Shown here one piece after another: positions 1 to 11,908 of a DNA stretch of 64,000 nucleotides. The stretch comes from Phoronis australis. Its lineage: Eukaryota > Phoronida > Phoronidae. Location: assembly GCA_002633005.1 (NCBI GenBank), contig NMRA01000218.1, positions 509,639 to 573,638 of the forward strand, read 5' to 3'. Made by a program: the position numbers and the translations under genes. Every line of letters starts with the position of its first letter. Position 1 is the first letter of the stretch. The notes under the pieces are model-generated. The model searched no databases and was not told the DNA's origin. It was given only the letters and a program-made list of their open reading frames with translations.

Positions 1-213
1 AAATTCGAAAACATCTTCTGAAAACGCACAAAAAAGTGTATTAGTAAAATCTACTGATTTTTAAGTGGTTTTAAAAAACAATCGGTAAACTCACCGATTT
101 TTGTCTCATTACTTTGATACGTGTCTCTTCCGATAAGTTAGTACCTAACGTGCAGACGAGAACTCCAAATTGGAACGCTAAGTCCCGCGTGGTTGCGCTG
201 CACGCGAAACAAG
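1..213 (+). promoter_or_regulatory. Probable 5' flank of the peroxiredoxin gene
   Basis: AT-rich sequence turns into a short CpG-containing stretch from about 130 to 213, just before a strong ATG context (AAG then ATGG). An ATTGG (inverted CCAAT) lies at about 169-173 and a small palindrome GTTAG-TACC-TAAC at about 138-150. No TATA box is evident. This fits a CpG-type promoter and 5' UTR for the gene starting at 214, but the transcription start cannot be placed from sequence and the whole idea depends on the predicted first exon being real. Confidence 0.3.
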
Positions 214-247
214 ATGGCGGACGAACTTTGGAGCCTGACGAAAATAG
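214..247 (+). CDS. PRDX4: Predicted first coding exon of the peroxiredoxin
   Basis: ATG at 214 in a strong context (A at -3, G at +4) is followed by 11 codons plus one base ([11 protein letters not shown]) and a GT donor at 248 (GTAACT). The single leftover G joins the TA that opens the next exon to give a valine codon, so the reading frame continues as [13 protein letters not shown]. That resembles the short leaders of cytosolic PRDX1/2 (xxKI-G-xPAP). No hydrophobic signal peptide and no CHxxxGG-type motif were found between here and 5638. The alternative is a secretory first exon upstream of the window. Confidence 0.5.
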
Positions 248-3200
248 GTAACTGGACGATATGTACTACAAGGTATGACACTCCGGACTAGAAATTCCAT
301 GGGTGCTTCACTTCAGCCGTCCATAGCAAACACAAAACTCTATAAATTTACACTACACAGGGGTTCAACAAACCATGGGCCATGCCCATGGGGAATTGTT
401 CTTTCTGCCAATAACATTTAAAGTGTCCTGCTCCACCAAGTTCGCAACAAATTCACGGTCAAAGCACAAAAATATTCTCAAAAAATTGCTGCACACTAGC
501 ACTATGCTTCACACGGTCATGGTCAAGTAGGTTATGGAATTTCAATAATCCAATGAGTTACGAATCGCTGGCAATTGCCGGTTCACCACGGAAGGTAGGC
601 AATGACCATCGCCTCTGTTGGCCCGAAGCAGAGGCGATGCAGAGGCTATAGGCGCTCTGTACGCCGGCAGCTTCTCGGCGAATTATGCCTTGCACCGACT
701 AAACCATCAAAGTCACGTTGTTATAAATACCTTTTGCACATAGAAGAACACCTGAGGAGGTTGTCGATGTGTTTAATTCCTTCCAACTCGAACAAATACT
801 CCCGTTATGAAACTTTTTCTTCGAGCAGTCCCTATTTCAGTTCCCAAAATCGTGAAATCAACTTTTTCAATTTTGAACCAGGCCGAAGGTCAGAAGTTGC
901 GGACCTACCGGCGAACTTTGAAAGCTGAAGTTCCTGCCCTTCGCGTACGTGCTGCCGGGAACCAGCCGTGCATTTGCCGTGTTGCAAATATGTGCACAAA
1001 GACTATTAAATGTCATATCAACAGCATTTATTTTTATCAAATACAAACAATGATTCATTGAAATACAATACAATCAGTTTCAAGTAACGCCAATTAAAGA
1101 CAAGTATAAGTGTTGGCATTTTGGAAACAAACATTTGACTGACAAGACCGCAATGGCTCACCTTTGGCCTATTTAAAGATTGAGCTCATGAATTCACATC
1201 ACCTAGCGAGCGCGGTAAAAATTGGAGCGTGCACAGTATAAAAATGGTGAGTTCACAATTTTGGGATCTGAAATAGGGACTGCTCGAAGAAAAAGTTTGA
1301 TAATGGGAGTATTTGTTCGAGTTGGAAGGAATTAAACACATCGACAACCTCCTCAGGTGTTCCTCTATGCTCAAAAGGTATTTATAACAACGTGACTTTG
1401 ATTGTTTAGTCAGTGCGAGGCATAATTCGCCGAAAAGCTTCCGGCGTACAGAGCGCCTATAGCCTCTGCATCGCCTCTGCATCGCCTCTGCTTCGGGCCA
1501 ACAGAGGCGATGGTCATTGCCTACACGGAAGGTTACGAAATGGTCTGTGGCTAAGTGGAGTTTTTGATGTCATGACCTTCCGTGACAAACCGGAAATTTC
1601 TGTGTAGCATATTGCTGGTGTGCAGCGACTTTTTAGGAAGATTTTTGTGCTTTGATGCGAATTTGTTGCGAACTCGGTGGAGCTGGACACTGTAAATGGT
1701 ATTGGGAGAAAGAACATTTTCTCATCTTTTGTTGAACTTCTGTTTTTTGAAAATTTATTGAGTTTTGTGTTTGCTATGGACGACTGAAGTTAAGCGCCTG
1801 TGGAATTTCTAGTCACGAGTGTCATACCTTGTAGTATATTATATAGTGTATTGGGGACGATCAGAAGCTGAGGACGCCTGTGGGGGGGGGGGTTATTCTA
1901 AATCAGAAAAAATAGGCAGTCAGACATAGAACTACCTTTAATTAGGATTTATTACTTGGTTGGGCACTACTGCCTTCCGTAACACTACAAGATGGGGCAA
2001 GGGGTGAGTAGGTAGTACATAGTATATACCGCATACACCTGAAGATTTCCTGAACCTTACCAGTGATGTTTCACAGTTTCAGTTTCACTCTACTGATCAA
2101 CTGGTACTCTTAGACCTTAGACAGTACCATCACCATCTCAACTGGCCCAATGCAGTGGCATTAAGAACTGCTACTCACATGTGTTGGCACCCCTTGCATT
2201 TTTTGCAAGTTGCGGTTTTCAAAGAAATTTGACAGAATGTGGAATGTTTATCACCTTCATGTGCGCACCCAGGCAATTGCATCACCTTGGATGCTGCAGG
2301 TATACAGGGGCAATTGTACATCCCATGAAAAGTTACGCATTTCAAAATACAGCAAATAAAATCAAATGAACCATACATATTGGGACATGGAGTTACAATT
2401 AACACATACCATGACTCTGGCTACAATTTAATCAGCATAACTTAAACATATCCATGAAAATCTTTCACGGTTTGCTCGAGTTTCTATTACCGGGTGTAGT
2501 TTTGAGGAAGTTACGTGAAATAACACATGTTGGCGAATAAAAAGTCCAAGGGATATAAATCTTACAAATTTCACCTGATACCTTCTCATGCTATTTTGCA
2601 AGTGTCACGTGCCAGCATCACGCACTTTGTTCAGTCTCGCTCTAGCCTTTGCCTAACTCACAAGTTGAAATACTTCATGGTTATCGCGCACGTGGTGAAA
2701 AAGTTAACGGTGGAGTTGGAATTCTTCGCCAAGGTCACCTTAATTCTCGTAATTAAGCATAATTGAAGATATATTGAGAAGTAGAAAGGACCACTGAAGA
2801 AAGTAAGCGCGGAATATATTTTGACTAGATGAAAACTCTTAATCGGTGACCGGATTTGGCCTGCCGCCCATTTAAAATACACTGGACGAAATTCGTACAG
2901 AAAGCGATGGGACGTATTGTAGCCCCTAACCGGCCAACCGAGGGGCTACGTGTTGCCTAGCACGCACCCAGCCTAAAGAATGGGGTGCTCAAATTTTTGA
3001 GAATTTGGAACTTTTACTAAAAAAACGGGTTGCGTTCAGAGCTCTATGAATTATGGAGTTTATGTAGTTCCTGCATTTTTAGTGGACTTTTGTCTCATTT
3101 TCTACTTTTTGCACTATTTGGGCAAAATTGGGTTCCAAGGTTTAACAACCTTGCGGAACATGTCTGTAAATAACTATTTACGTGTGTAGCCCAATGCCAC

Positions 3201-6200
3201 AGTAGAGATGGTAGTGATCCTTTTGGTTCTCCATACATTGAAAGCTTTTTGGTAAATTATGTCTCTCACTGATTAAAACCTCAAAGTCATTCAATGTTGG
3301 CTTCGTTCAGTTAAATGCTTAAATCAGAAATCGACCATTTTTACACTCCTCGCAATTGGGGATATGACATTAATTAGTGTTTCCCCTGGGTTTCGAAAGG
3401 AGAATGATAGTGAAGGATCTCCCAGCGATACAAAGTATGGGAAATGGGTTTGACCATTGCCTGGTCTTCAAAAGGATCATCGTGGTGAATGGTAGCAGCG
3501 AATGCAGAGCCCAACGCCGCAATAAAGTGTGATTTCAGTCCAAGGCCCTCAATCCCTCGACTTTGAGGCTCACCATCGGCCCCATTCCCCTCTGAAATTA
3601 AAAAGCACGCAAAATTCCCTAAAATTTCCCTCAAGCAATTAAAAAATTCGCCTAATGGTTGGACTCACTTGTTACTCATACATGATACAGTTGATGATTT
3701 AAACAACACAAAATGTTATGTTTTGGCTACTTGAGGCAGAGCCTATGAGGGCTAGCGAAAGGGATGAGGGTGTTATTGACAGCTGCCCAGGAGAAGAATT
3801 TTCCCTTACTGCAAAAAATTCTCCTATCAGAAGGCACAGGCACTTTTCTCCTCAGGTGAACGAGTGCCCTGTCAGTTCATGAAGAGTTTTGTATCATTCT
3901 AACATATTTTGATCACCAAATAGTTTGCATTTGGAAGCAGACACCCTGGACAGTATAAAAATTCTACGCAACTAAAACCCATTGAGATAATTTGTTTTAA
4001 CATGTATGCAACCTTGCAGAAGAAGGGCAGTTGATTGAAGAATGAGCAAAAAAGAAATTAGCCAATAGGTGACGCTTTTCTCTGTGAAGCTGGAAGCTGA
4101 TGCTAAGATCGTACCACAAGTGTAGTAGCCAAAAGTGTAGATGAACACCTTTGGAAGCAATCATTGTCTTTAATCCTTCCAACTCAATCAAATACTACTC
4201 ATCATTCTGTCAATCAAACTGAATCCCGAACGCCTTTACAGTCAATGCGCTCATGGTCAAACGGAAATGTACTGAGGGCTATTGGGAGGTCATCGATCTG
4301 TTAGCCATGTCAACAGGTGCCAGCACTGATGGTTGACCTGTCTAGTACCATTAGAGCACAGAGATTACTTAGTAGAGACAAGAGCGAGGGACATATCAGG
4401 TTCAGCTTCAGACTGACTCACGGGGAACTCATTGTCTTTTAAATACGCCCAATTCGAAGAAATACTAGGAAAACAAGAAATGCAAATAGCAAAACCTATC
4501 ATTTGAGACTGTTTTTGTGTCGTTTTGTTTAAATTGGCATTTTGGGTTTCTCACCCTGATAATTTCGGGTGCAAAAAAGGATGTGAAAAAATTTTCTTCT
4601 CTCCCGTCTAACTCCGCAATTACAGACCTGTATCTGTTAAGGATGCGATCAGTCTTCTTGTTTTTGGATGGATGTGATGTGTTCTGCACCACCTACTGGT
4701 GTCTGCCAAACTACTCTGAGGATGTTATTGCTTTGCTATAAATCAATGTTGCAAATTTCTCCATTTTCAATTAATAATGTGAAATTCTCCAAATCAGGCG
4801 ATGATCTTCTTCATCAACTCTCGTATTGTTATGATAGACTTCCAATCTCTACATGTAATGCAAGACTTACCGTATAGGCAGCCAATCGCACTGCCTCCAT
4901 GGCATATTGTTGCATGTAGCGACTAATCAACAATCTACCATATGAATGGTTCACTTTGGTTGGGGGTTCACCTCACTGATCATTCAAACTGATTCACACA
5001 ATACTAGACCTGAGCACAAATGCCCCATTATTCATAAACAAGTTCTCATTAGATGAAAGGTTGACAACAGAAAATTACCTAATTATCCTGTGAGTGCTGT
5101 TATTATGCAATCCTTGCATCCGCAGTAATTGTGTTCTGATGATAACGAGACCTCTTCCCTTTGTGGTACTCCATAGTAGGACACATGCCATTCATTAAAA
5201 CTACCGAACTCCTAAGTCTCTAAAAAGCAAATATTTTGAGCTGCATAATCAAGACAGGTGTGATAACAAATATTGAGAGTTTCTACTACATATGTTAAAT
5301 ATTGATTACTTTATCAAAATAGGTCAAAAAGTGTCTTATTTTTCATCTAGTTCAATGAGGGTCTGTACCCACACAAGGGTCCCTCATTTTGAGAACCAGT
5401 TTTCTCCACTGAGTAATGGACATCAAACTGGTTCTCAAAGTTTTGCGACCCCCTTTAAGTGGCTATTGCAGCATGACTGAACATGCTTTCTTCACCATTT
5501 TATAAGTGAATAATTGATTGTGTTTTCTAATATTCATTCACAAAACAGCAATAGTAGCTGAAATGGAACTACATTAGAAATCTGACGAATCTGGCTATTT
5601 ACTAAATTAACTTTGATTTTCTCCGTTTCTAATTCCAGTAAGCAAACCAGCTCCAAATTTTGAGGGGACTGCAGTCGTCAATGGAGAGTTTAAAGATCTG
5701 AAGTTGTCTGATTTCAGGGGAAAGTACCTTGTGTTTTTCTTCTATCCATTAGACTTGTGAGTACATTAGTTTTTCTATATGCTGAACTTAAAACAGGAAG
5801 GATATGTTCCCCTTTCGACAGTGAGAGTTTTTGATCAATTTGGTTGATTTTCCTTCTTCTGACATGGATTTTGAATTGTTTTAAAATCAATTTTAATAAT
5901 TTTTTCGAATCAGAAGTGGGACTCTGCGAATGCAACACAAACACTATGTCTGAATCGATGTTGTATACATTTTTTTACCAGTTACTAGCATCATTGTTCA
6001 AGGCAAAGACAAATTGTCATGTAACTGGGCTTGGACTGAAAATCTGCCTACGTCTCGGCCATTCAACAGTTGTTAGAACTGAAAAACAAAAAAACATGGC
6101 TTACACGAAGAGTTTGACATTTTCAGAACTTGGTCACTCTGTTTGAGGAACTGCTATTTTATGAAATTTATTTATGGAAGTCGTCTAAAAAGGTTCAATA

Positions 6201-9200
6201 TATATTTCTAGTTATTATGTAAAACATAGGTAAAAGTGCCTTCAAAAAGGTAACGTTTCCTTTTAGGTTATGTAGAACCGGCTACAAGAATGTCAAAATT
6301 GGGTTAACTTTGGAACTGATGGAACATCGTATTTGAGAAATGGCTCTTCAATCCATATGCAACTTTATGCTCAGTCCACCAACATGTTTTTAGGGATTGT
6401 TTTTGAAAATGTTTTACGTTGGGTGTTTTCATAAGTAGGACTTATGACTTTTATGAAAAAAATCATGTTGCGTTAAGTGAAAGCAAAACGATAATTTATT
6501 AAAGTGTTTTTTTTTAAGATTTCATCCTGGAGCATTAACATGAAATGAATTTTGGTCATGATATTGACATAGTTGCTTTGTTATGGGCTTAATTTTCCTA
6601 AAAAAGTGACATGGTCATGCTATTGGTATAAAGTCAATAATCAAATTCCACAGTCTTTCTACTTTCAGAAAATAGACACTTTTACTGAGTTCAAATGTAT
6701 AGTTGTGTAGATAATTTACTCTTGGATAAGGTTATGCAAGATCTTCTGTTTCAATGTAAAAAATGACCAAAGTTCTGGCCAATTATGGTATAATTTATAT
6801 TTTACAAATTAATTAAGAGTTTACCACATAATTATGGCAGTGGAAAGGAAGAATTTAATTTTGTTACATTTTCAACGAAAAAAAAAACAAACCAAAAAAT
6901 TCACCATCACTATTGTAACACCACTGAATAAAATTTTGTTTGTTTGGAACAACGTCTAAATATGTCACTTTGGCTATTGGTTTTCTGCGTAATAAATGAA
7001 AAATTTACCATACATTTACATTGGATTTCACCCTTTGTATAATTTTTTGGCATTAGAATAAAGCCAGCTGACTGAACACCTTGTTCACCTTGGCCTTGTG
7101 TTGTGTTTCAGTACTTTTGTCTGTCCCACTGAGATCATTGCATTCAGTGACCGTATTGAAGAATTCAAGGCCATCAACACGGAGGTGGTCGCTTGCTCTG
7201 TGGACTCCCAATTTACTCACCTGGCATGGTAAGTGTATTGCAATGTTACACTGTGCTGACTATCTCAAATCCACTGTAGTTTCAGCCAGCACGCTCATTG
7301 ACAAACATTTATTGTTTACACGGAAAATGGTGAGATACACCATTAGATTGCTGGGCTTGATGTGGGGACCTCAAGTTTCGTTTGTCTTACTGGTGAAAAT
7401 TCCAAGTCACCAGGAAGTTGCCACACACAGATCCATGCATGCACTCAAAATACTACAGGAAGTAAACAGACTGGAGTCCTTACTGTTTGACAAGAACTGC
7501 CAACCGTTCAGTAACGTTAGGATCTCGCTAAAAAGCAAGACTTCATGAGATTACGTGAGATATTGTCGTGTATTACAGAGCATGTGTGTTGTGTATTTTA
7601 AATGAGAACACGGGACTTTGGCTAGATTTTAGCTAGGTCTTGGCGTAGGCCCTAACTTTAGTGAAGGCACGCCTGGAAGATTGTGCTCTTAACTCATGCG
7701 CAGATGTGTCCTGATCGTCTGCTTCTCCCTGTCTGAGGAGGTTAGACTTTTGTGCCAGTTTTCGTAGGTTTGGTTACCGCATTCCCTGAAAATTTTGGCT
7801 GGTCGCATTTAGCAAGTTGCCTTTCTGCTCATTATTGAGCCCCGGATCAGTTTTAGTGAATTAACTCCTTCTAGCCTCTCAGAAAGTAGAATATGCACAC
7901 TGCTCTCTATACCTTGTCCTGAAGGTTCCCATAGAAAACAGTGTAAACTGATGGGGCTACCCTCACTGTATATAATTACGATAATAAATAAATAATAAGT
8001 GGTAAATAAATAATAAATCTTAAAAATCTGGTCCTCGAGTACTTGAATGCTAGAATATTGGAAGACATTCCATGCCAGTTGTCAATATCTACGGGCAGAC
8101 CTTAGTGTTCACTTCATTCCTTTTGTTGTCGTAAGGTCTTTAATGCACAAATTACTAGCAATTACTAATTTTATTGGTTACAGGATAAATACTCCTCGTG
8201 ATCAGGGTGGTCTGGGTCCCATGAAGATCCCGTTGTTGTCTGACCTTACTCATCAGATTTCCAAAGATTACGGCGTCCTCATGGAGGATGCAGGACACAC
8301 TCTCAGGTAGGGCACCTGGTCGGAGACTTTAAAGGACAGGTTACGTTAGAGCCGTAGTAAACTCGCCTATCATCACAAACCAGTTTTTGATATAGACCCA
8401 GGTTGCCAAGTTTCCTGATTTTTCCTATTTTGTAATTTTTCCTATTTTTTCCGGAAATTTCCTATTTTTCAAGGCCTTATGTTACTTGACACCCTGTATA
8501 GACCACTTACCATTATAGTATTGATCACTAATTGTAATTTCTTTTATTTGTCTAATTGGAGATGATTTCATGGCTTTAAAGAAGTAATTGTCCATTATTG
8601 CTCGAGACCACGTTGTACAAGTTGGCATGTCACAGCGTGACATTTTGTTCACTCTGCATGGCTCGAACAATAACGAACTGTTTGACAAGACCATGAATTA
8701 CGTGAATTTGTTCAATGGAACGCGGGTTTATTACCCCAGATAATTGACTACCAATCAGAGCTGGGCTTTCTCAATTTTTGTCTGTTATCCAGTGTATAAT
8801 GTATGATATAAATCAACTCTGCCCTACTCATCGTATCCTATAATTTCTTCAGAGGTATGCATTTCGTTTCAGAGGGCTCTTTATCGTCGATGATAAAGGT
8901 GTATTGCGCCAGATCACAATGAACGACCTACCTGTGGGACGGTCTGTGGACGAGACTCTACGCTTAGTGCAAGCATTTCAGTACACAGATCAACACGGGG
9001 AGGTGTGCCCAGCCGGATGGAAGCCAGGCTCTGATACTGTGAGTTGTATTGAAAAAAATGTACTAGATACTTGCACTTATTATATTTCTGCGCTTGTGTC
9101 TGTAATTTCCATTACATTGTTTTAATGTATTGTCTGTCTTTACGGAGTTTGGATTTTTATTGAATTATTAAATAAATTTTGTTTATGCATCAATAGTTTA

Positions 9201-9654
9201 TTGGAACTTGTTGAAATGCTCTGCTGTCATTCTTTACAGAGTTAAGATGTTTTATTGAAATTAATAAAACTCTGATTGCTATCTGTTCAGATTTTTTCCC
9301 TCTCTGAAGTACATTGTTCATAATTCTTAGTTCACTTCACAATCGTCATCCCCGTGTACTGTCAGTTGCACACTGAGTCACAATGCTGGAAATTTAACTA
9401 ATAAAATTTGGGCACGTATGTATGGATGTGCTCGTCTAACTCTTGAAAGTGTCTGACGTTTAGAAAACTTGGCATCTAAAGACTGAATGAAGCAGGAATA
9501 TGTTCTTACTATTGGTCAACAGTTTGTTATTGTCTGCTAATGATTTCAGTAAATGTGTGTAGTACAAAGTTGAATCTAATCTATGTTTTCTGGTCAATTT
9601 CAGATAATTCCAAATCCTGACGACAAACTCAAGTACTTCAGCAAGCATGGGTAG
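214..9654 (+). CDS. PRDX4: Typical 2-Cys peroxiredoxin, PRDX4-like (six exons)
   Basis: Thiol peroxidase that reduces hydrogen peroxide and organic peroxides using a peroxidatic and a resolving cysteine across a homodimer. Exons: 214-247 (predicted), 5639-5756, 7112-7228, 8184-8306, 8873-9038, 9604-9654. All junctions are GT-AG, phases agree, and the sum is 609 nt (202 residues plus TAG). Visible landmarks are SKPAPNFEG, the peroxidatic motif FTFVCPTE (Cys about 55), [18 protein letters not shown], the resolving-Cys motif HGEVCPAGW (Cys about 176) and the C-terminal KYFSKHG. GGLG plus YF mark the overoxidation-sensitive eukaryotic type. [18 protein letters not shown] and HTLRGLFI are PRDX4-like rather than PRDX1/2-like. 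Human PRDX4 has a signal peptide and extra N-terminal Cys; none is seen here, so this product may be cytosolic, or the true first exon lies outside the window. The family call is very secure; the start is not. Confidence 0.9.
258..1843. repeat. Outer imperfect foldback (old palindrome) interrupted by a Mutator-like insertion
   Basis: Sequence from about 258 to 510 is an imperfect inverted copy of about 1600 to 1843. For example, ACTACAAGGTATGACACT near 265 returns as its reverse complement near 1819-1836, and GTTCGCAACAAATTC-like sequence is found in both arms. Arm divergence is clearly higher than in the inner element at 596-1523, so the outer palindrome is older and the inner element landed near its centre. 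Boundaries are approximate and no clear target duplication was found for the outer element. Confidence 0.65.
596..1523. mobile_element. Mutator-like MITE/foldback element with 9-bp target duplication
   Basis: The element begins TAGGCAATGACCATCGCC and ends with the exact reverse complement. It is flanked by the direct repeat CACGGAAGG at 587-595 and 1524-1532, a 9-bp target site duplication typical of Mutator-like (MULE) elements. Arms of about 270-290 bp (596-865 and about 1235-1523) are near-identical inverted copies around a central stretch of about 370 bp. No transposase is encoded, so this is non-autonomous. The first and last 32 bp are the same as the tiny element at 33424-33490. Confidence 0.85.
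2919..2949. repeat. Short perfect hairpin
   Basis: GTAGCCCCT at 2919-2927 is followed by a 13-base loop containing CCGGCC and then AGGGGCTAC at 2941-2949. The stem is perfect but short. It may be the remains of an inverted-repeat element; no function can be assigned. Confidence 0.4.
5388..5439. mobile_element. GAGAACCAG hairpin MITE, copy 1
   Basis: A 52-bp near-palindrome starts TTTGAGAACCAGTTT and ends AAACTGGTTCTCAAA, with a loop around CCACTGAGTAATGG. Weaker complementarity runs further out (AAGGGTCC on the left, GACCCCCTT on the right), so the full element may be about 80 bp. It shares ends and loop with 61868-61919 and more loosely with 27161-27210 and 60866-60917. Confidence 0.75.
5639..5756 (+). 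CDS. PRDX4: Peroxiredoxin exon 2
   Basis: Acceptor TTCCAG, donor GTGAGT. It encodes [14 protein letters not shown] through [11 protein letters not shown] and the first two bases of the Phe codon, that is the start of the thioredoxin fold up to the strand before the peroxidatic loop. It enters in phase 1 and leaves in phase 2, matching both neighbours. Confidence 0.95.
7112..7228 (+). CDS. PRDX4: Peroxiredoxin exon 3 (peroxidatic cysteine)
   Basis: Acceptor TTTCAG, donor GTAAGT. It encodes [15 protein letters not shown] through DSQFTHLA and two bases of Trp. It carries the catalytic PTxxC-type site (here FVCP) and the helix that unfolds during catalysis. The open frame runs past the donor to 7548, but that part is intron read-through with no peroxiredoxin similarity. 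Confidence 0.97.
8184..8306 (+). CDS. PRDX4: Peroxiredoxin exon 4 (GGLG motif)
   Basis: Acceptor TTACAG, donor GTAGGG (a weaker but valid GT donor). It encodes [32 protein letters not shown] and [15 protein letters not shown] is the insertion found in hyperoxidation-sensitive eukaryotic 2-Cys enzymes. Confidence 0.96.
8393..8500. repeat. TTTCCTATTTT-rich short repeat
   Basis: Within the intron, TTTTTCCTATTTT-like words occur about four times in about 70 bases next to GGTTGCCAAGTTTCCTG. This looks like a degenerate simple repeat or the edge of a transposon. No coding or regulatory role can be assigned. Confidence 0.35.
8873..9038 (+). CDS. PRDX4: Peroxiredoxin exon 5 (resolving cysteine)
   Basis: Acceptor TTTCAG, donor GTGAGT. 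It encodes [47 protein letters not shown] and KPGSDT. It holds the conserved Arg and Trp of the active site and the resolving Cys. Read-through to 9125 is intronic. Confidence 0.97.
9604..9654 (+). CDS. PRDX4: Peroxiredoxin last exon
   Basis: Acceptor TTTCAG at 9603, then [16 protein letters not shown] and the stop TAG at 9652-9654. The YF pair is the C-terminal motif that slows disulfide formation and makes sensitive 2-Cys enzymes prone to overoxidation. The end aligns with the C-terminal tail of PRDX4 (DKLKYFxK). Confidence 0.95.
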   Translation: MIPNPDDKLKYFSKHG

Positions 9655-11900
9655 ATCATTATTCTTCATCATGACAGTTATATTTTCTTCCGAAAATTCA
9701 AATTTCCATCAGGCATTCACTATACTCCTTGTAGATGTTCTATTTAAAGACAAAAAAATACATGCATGACAAAGATATTGTATCTGGGATGTCTCACAAG
9801 TCATTGGTTCTTCTCATATCTTGGACGTCTCCACTCACATCAGATCTCCAGTTGTGCTATTCCATCTGTTAATTGTGACTAGGTTGTTTACTTTTATGTT
9901 TTCTTAAAACATAACGTAAAAAATGAAATTCTCATTTAAAACACTCTGTTGTACTTAACAGACTTCTGCTCATGGTTGATAACGGTAATTTCTCGACGTG
10001 TCGGGTATTCTGTGTGCCTTTTATTAAAGTTACGTTTCATTCTCTCTGTACTTATGATAAATACTTGCTACGTTTACCTCCAGTACCTTTCATTGTCCTA
10101 CATTTTTGTTGCGTTTCCGTCAGCATTGTAAATGCATTTTCATTTGTTAAAGGCAGCTGATTTCTGTGTTGAAGGTGTATTAAGCTGTGACCTTGGTAGG
10201 TTACGTTCGAAAGAGTTGGTTAATTAGACAGACTGTGCTACACCAGGGCTGTGGTGTACATATTGCGAAAATCGCTGTTATTTTTGCAAATTAATATGTG
10301 ACGACTTTAGAGTCTTTCATACTAACATCAATGCGTCGATGTTTTGGGGGAGTTGTGGTTAGTGTTAATGTTAACATCGGTACTGGATCGAAGTTGTCAG
10401 CGACTCGTGTAACTCAACAGTGAACTGGTGGATTTAATGTCTGAACGTCAATGCTTTGCCGCGGCGTGAGGGCGAACTTCAGTGTCTCTTCTTTTCCGAA
10501 GCTGGAGTGAACGATTCAACTATCTTCGCAGTTGACATCCACGCTCCTCTCGTAACGGTGTTAAATTGGTATGATAGGGTCTTTAGGGTCTTGTGTGATC
10601 TCATTATTGTCTGTGTGGTTGGTAAATAGTTGTTCTATGAATACAGTAACAATATTGTATAGCATCCTCCTCTTGTCCAGTGCTTTATTTGGCAATTGTA
10701 ATTAAAATTTACTGCTCGTGATTGCACAAGAGCTCTCATGATAATACTGATGGTCTAGCTAATGTCGCCATGATGTAGGATTACAGTAGTTTTCAAAAAA
10801 GTTGAACAATTTTGTCAAAATTTGCTTGGCTTTTTCGGAAAAAATGGCTGGATATCATTTAGAGATCAGCCGGAAATTTTTGCTATTTTTCCTAACAGTA
10901 TGTGCCAAAACAGGCAGTTTCACTTCTTTAATGGATGGGTGTGTCTTATTTAATTTTGATGCTTTGTACAGGTTAAATACAACTTGTTGTGAAGTAGTTA
11001 TTTATCAAAATTGTAATGATTTTCATTTTGCTCACATCTTGGGAACAATTAGTCTTAGCAAAAGTGTTGTGTTTTCAATCGCCTGTCGTCTGCTTTGAAA
11101 AATGTTTATTGGGCACTTGTTATATTCCATTCTAAAGCACGAAGTATTTGAACCAAAGTGCTGAGTTTCAATAAAACTTCAGGTTTAAATTTTGAAACTT
11201 GCTTTGGATTTTTTCTTTTATTGTATTGTATTGTGTTAGACCTTTGTTTTACACGTCAATTTTTGATTCCTCATAAAAGAAGAGTTTCACAGATATACAT
11301 AAAGACTTCTGCCAAATCTCGCTTTCAGTTCCACATTTTTTAGTATTTTTTAAGACTCATTGTTTTTATGCGCAATCTTTTACAAAGTCCTGTTTTAGGA
11401 AAGCAAATCGGTGCAAACCGTGCCTGATGATTTTTATTGACAAATTTTGGCTATTAAAATAAAATTCCTCTTGTATGCCCTATTGTGTACTTGTTTTTTA
11501 GGGTATTTGGCTAAAAGCAATTGTTTAATTGGCCTAAACAGTGCACGTTTGCTGGCTCTTCAGAATTAAAGGGACTTTATCAGACAGAAACAGAATTTTC
11601 TGAGACCAGCCTTAGCGTAGAGTGGAGCTTAGTGGCTGCTTAAGGTGTGCTGTAACAAAAGTTGACCTGTCAATATTAAATAGGCTTACAAAAGACTGGA
11701 CATAGACTTTTTAACTCTTCTGAAACTTCTGGTGGGATATCGTGACCCGATAGGCTCTATTGAACAGGTTGGGAGAGTGCACTTAATAACACGTGTATGT
11801 GATTTAGGGCTCCGAAATTCATAATCCTTCGATTTAATTTGTAGTGTGGACGTGACTCAAGTCGTGTTCATACTATGATTTATCCTCGGCTGGAGCAACT
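9655..11900 (+). other. Non-coding: peroxiredoxin 3' UTR and downstream DNA
   Basis: AT-rich sequence with candidate poly(A) words (for example CAATAAAAC near 11168) but no placeable cleavage site. Several open frames of 60-98 codons exist (for example 10802-11098); they show no family motif, codon bias or splice context and I treat them as chance. A slightly CpG-richer patch around 10440-10560 has no clear gene attached. Confidence 0.5.
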
Positions 11901-11908
11901 TTGCCCTG

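Larger units (their letters stand above)
248..5638 (+). other. Predicted intron 1 of the peroxiredoxin gene
   Basis: About 5.4 kb with no convincing coding sequence. It holds the nested foldback and Mutator-like elements (258-1843), a poly-G run near 1881-1892, a nine-base stem with 13-base loop (2919-2949), a possible degenerate repeat remnant around 4130-4200, and a GAGAACCAG hairpin at 5388-5439. Short open frames here lack codon bias, splice context or recognisable motifs. Confidence 0.5.

Noticed and set aside
7229-7548. Continuation of the peroxiredoxin exon 3 frame
   Set aside because: A clean GTAAGT donor at 7229 and the match of the next exon to the family show this is intron.
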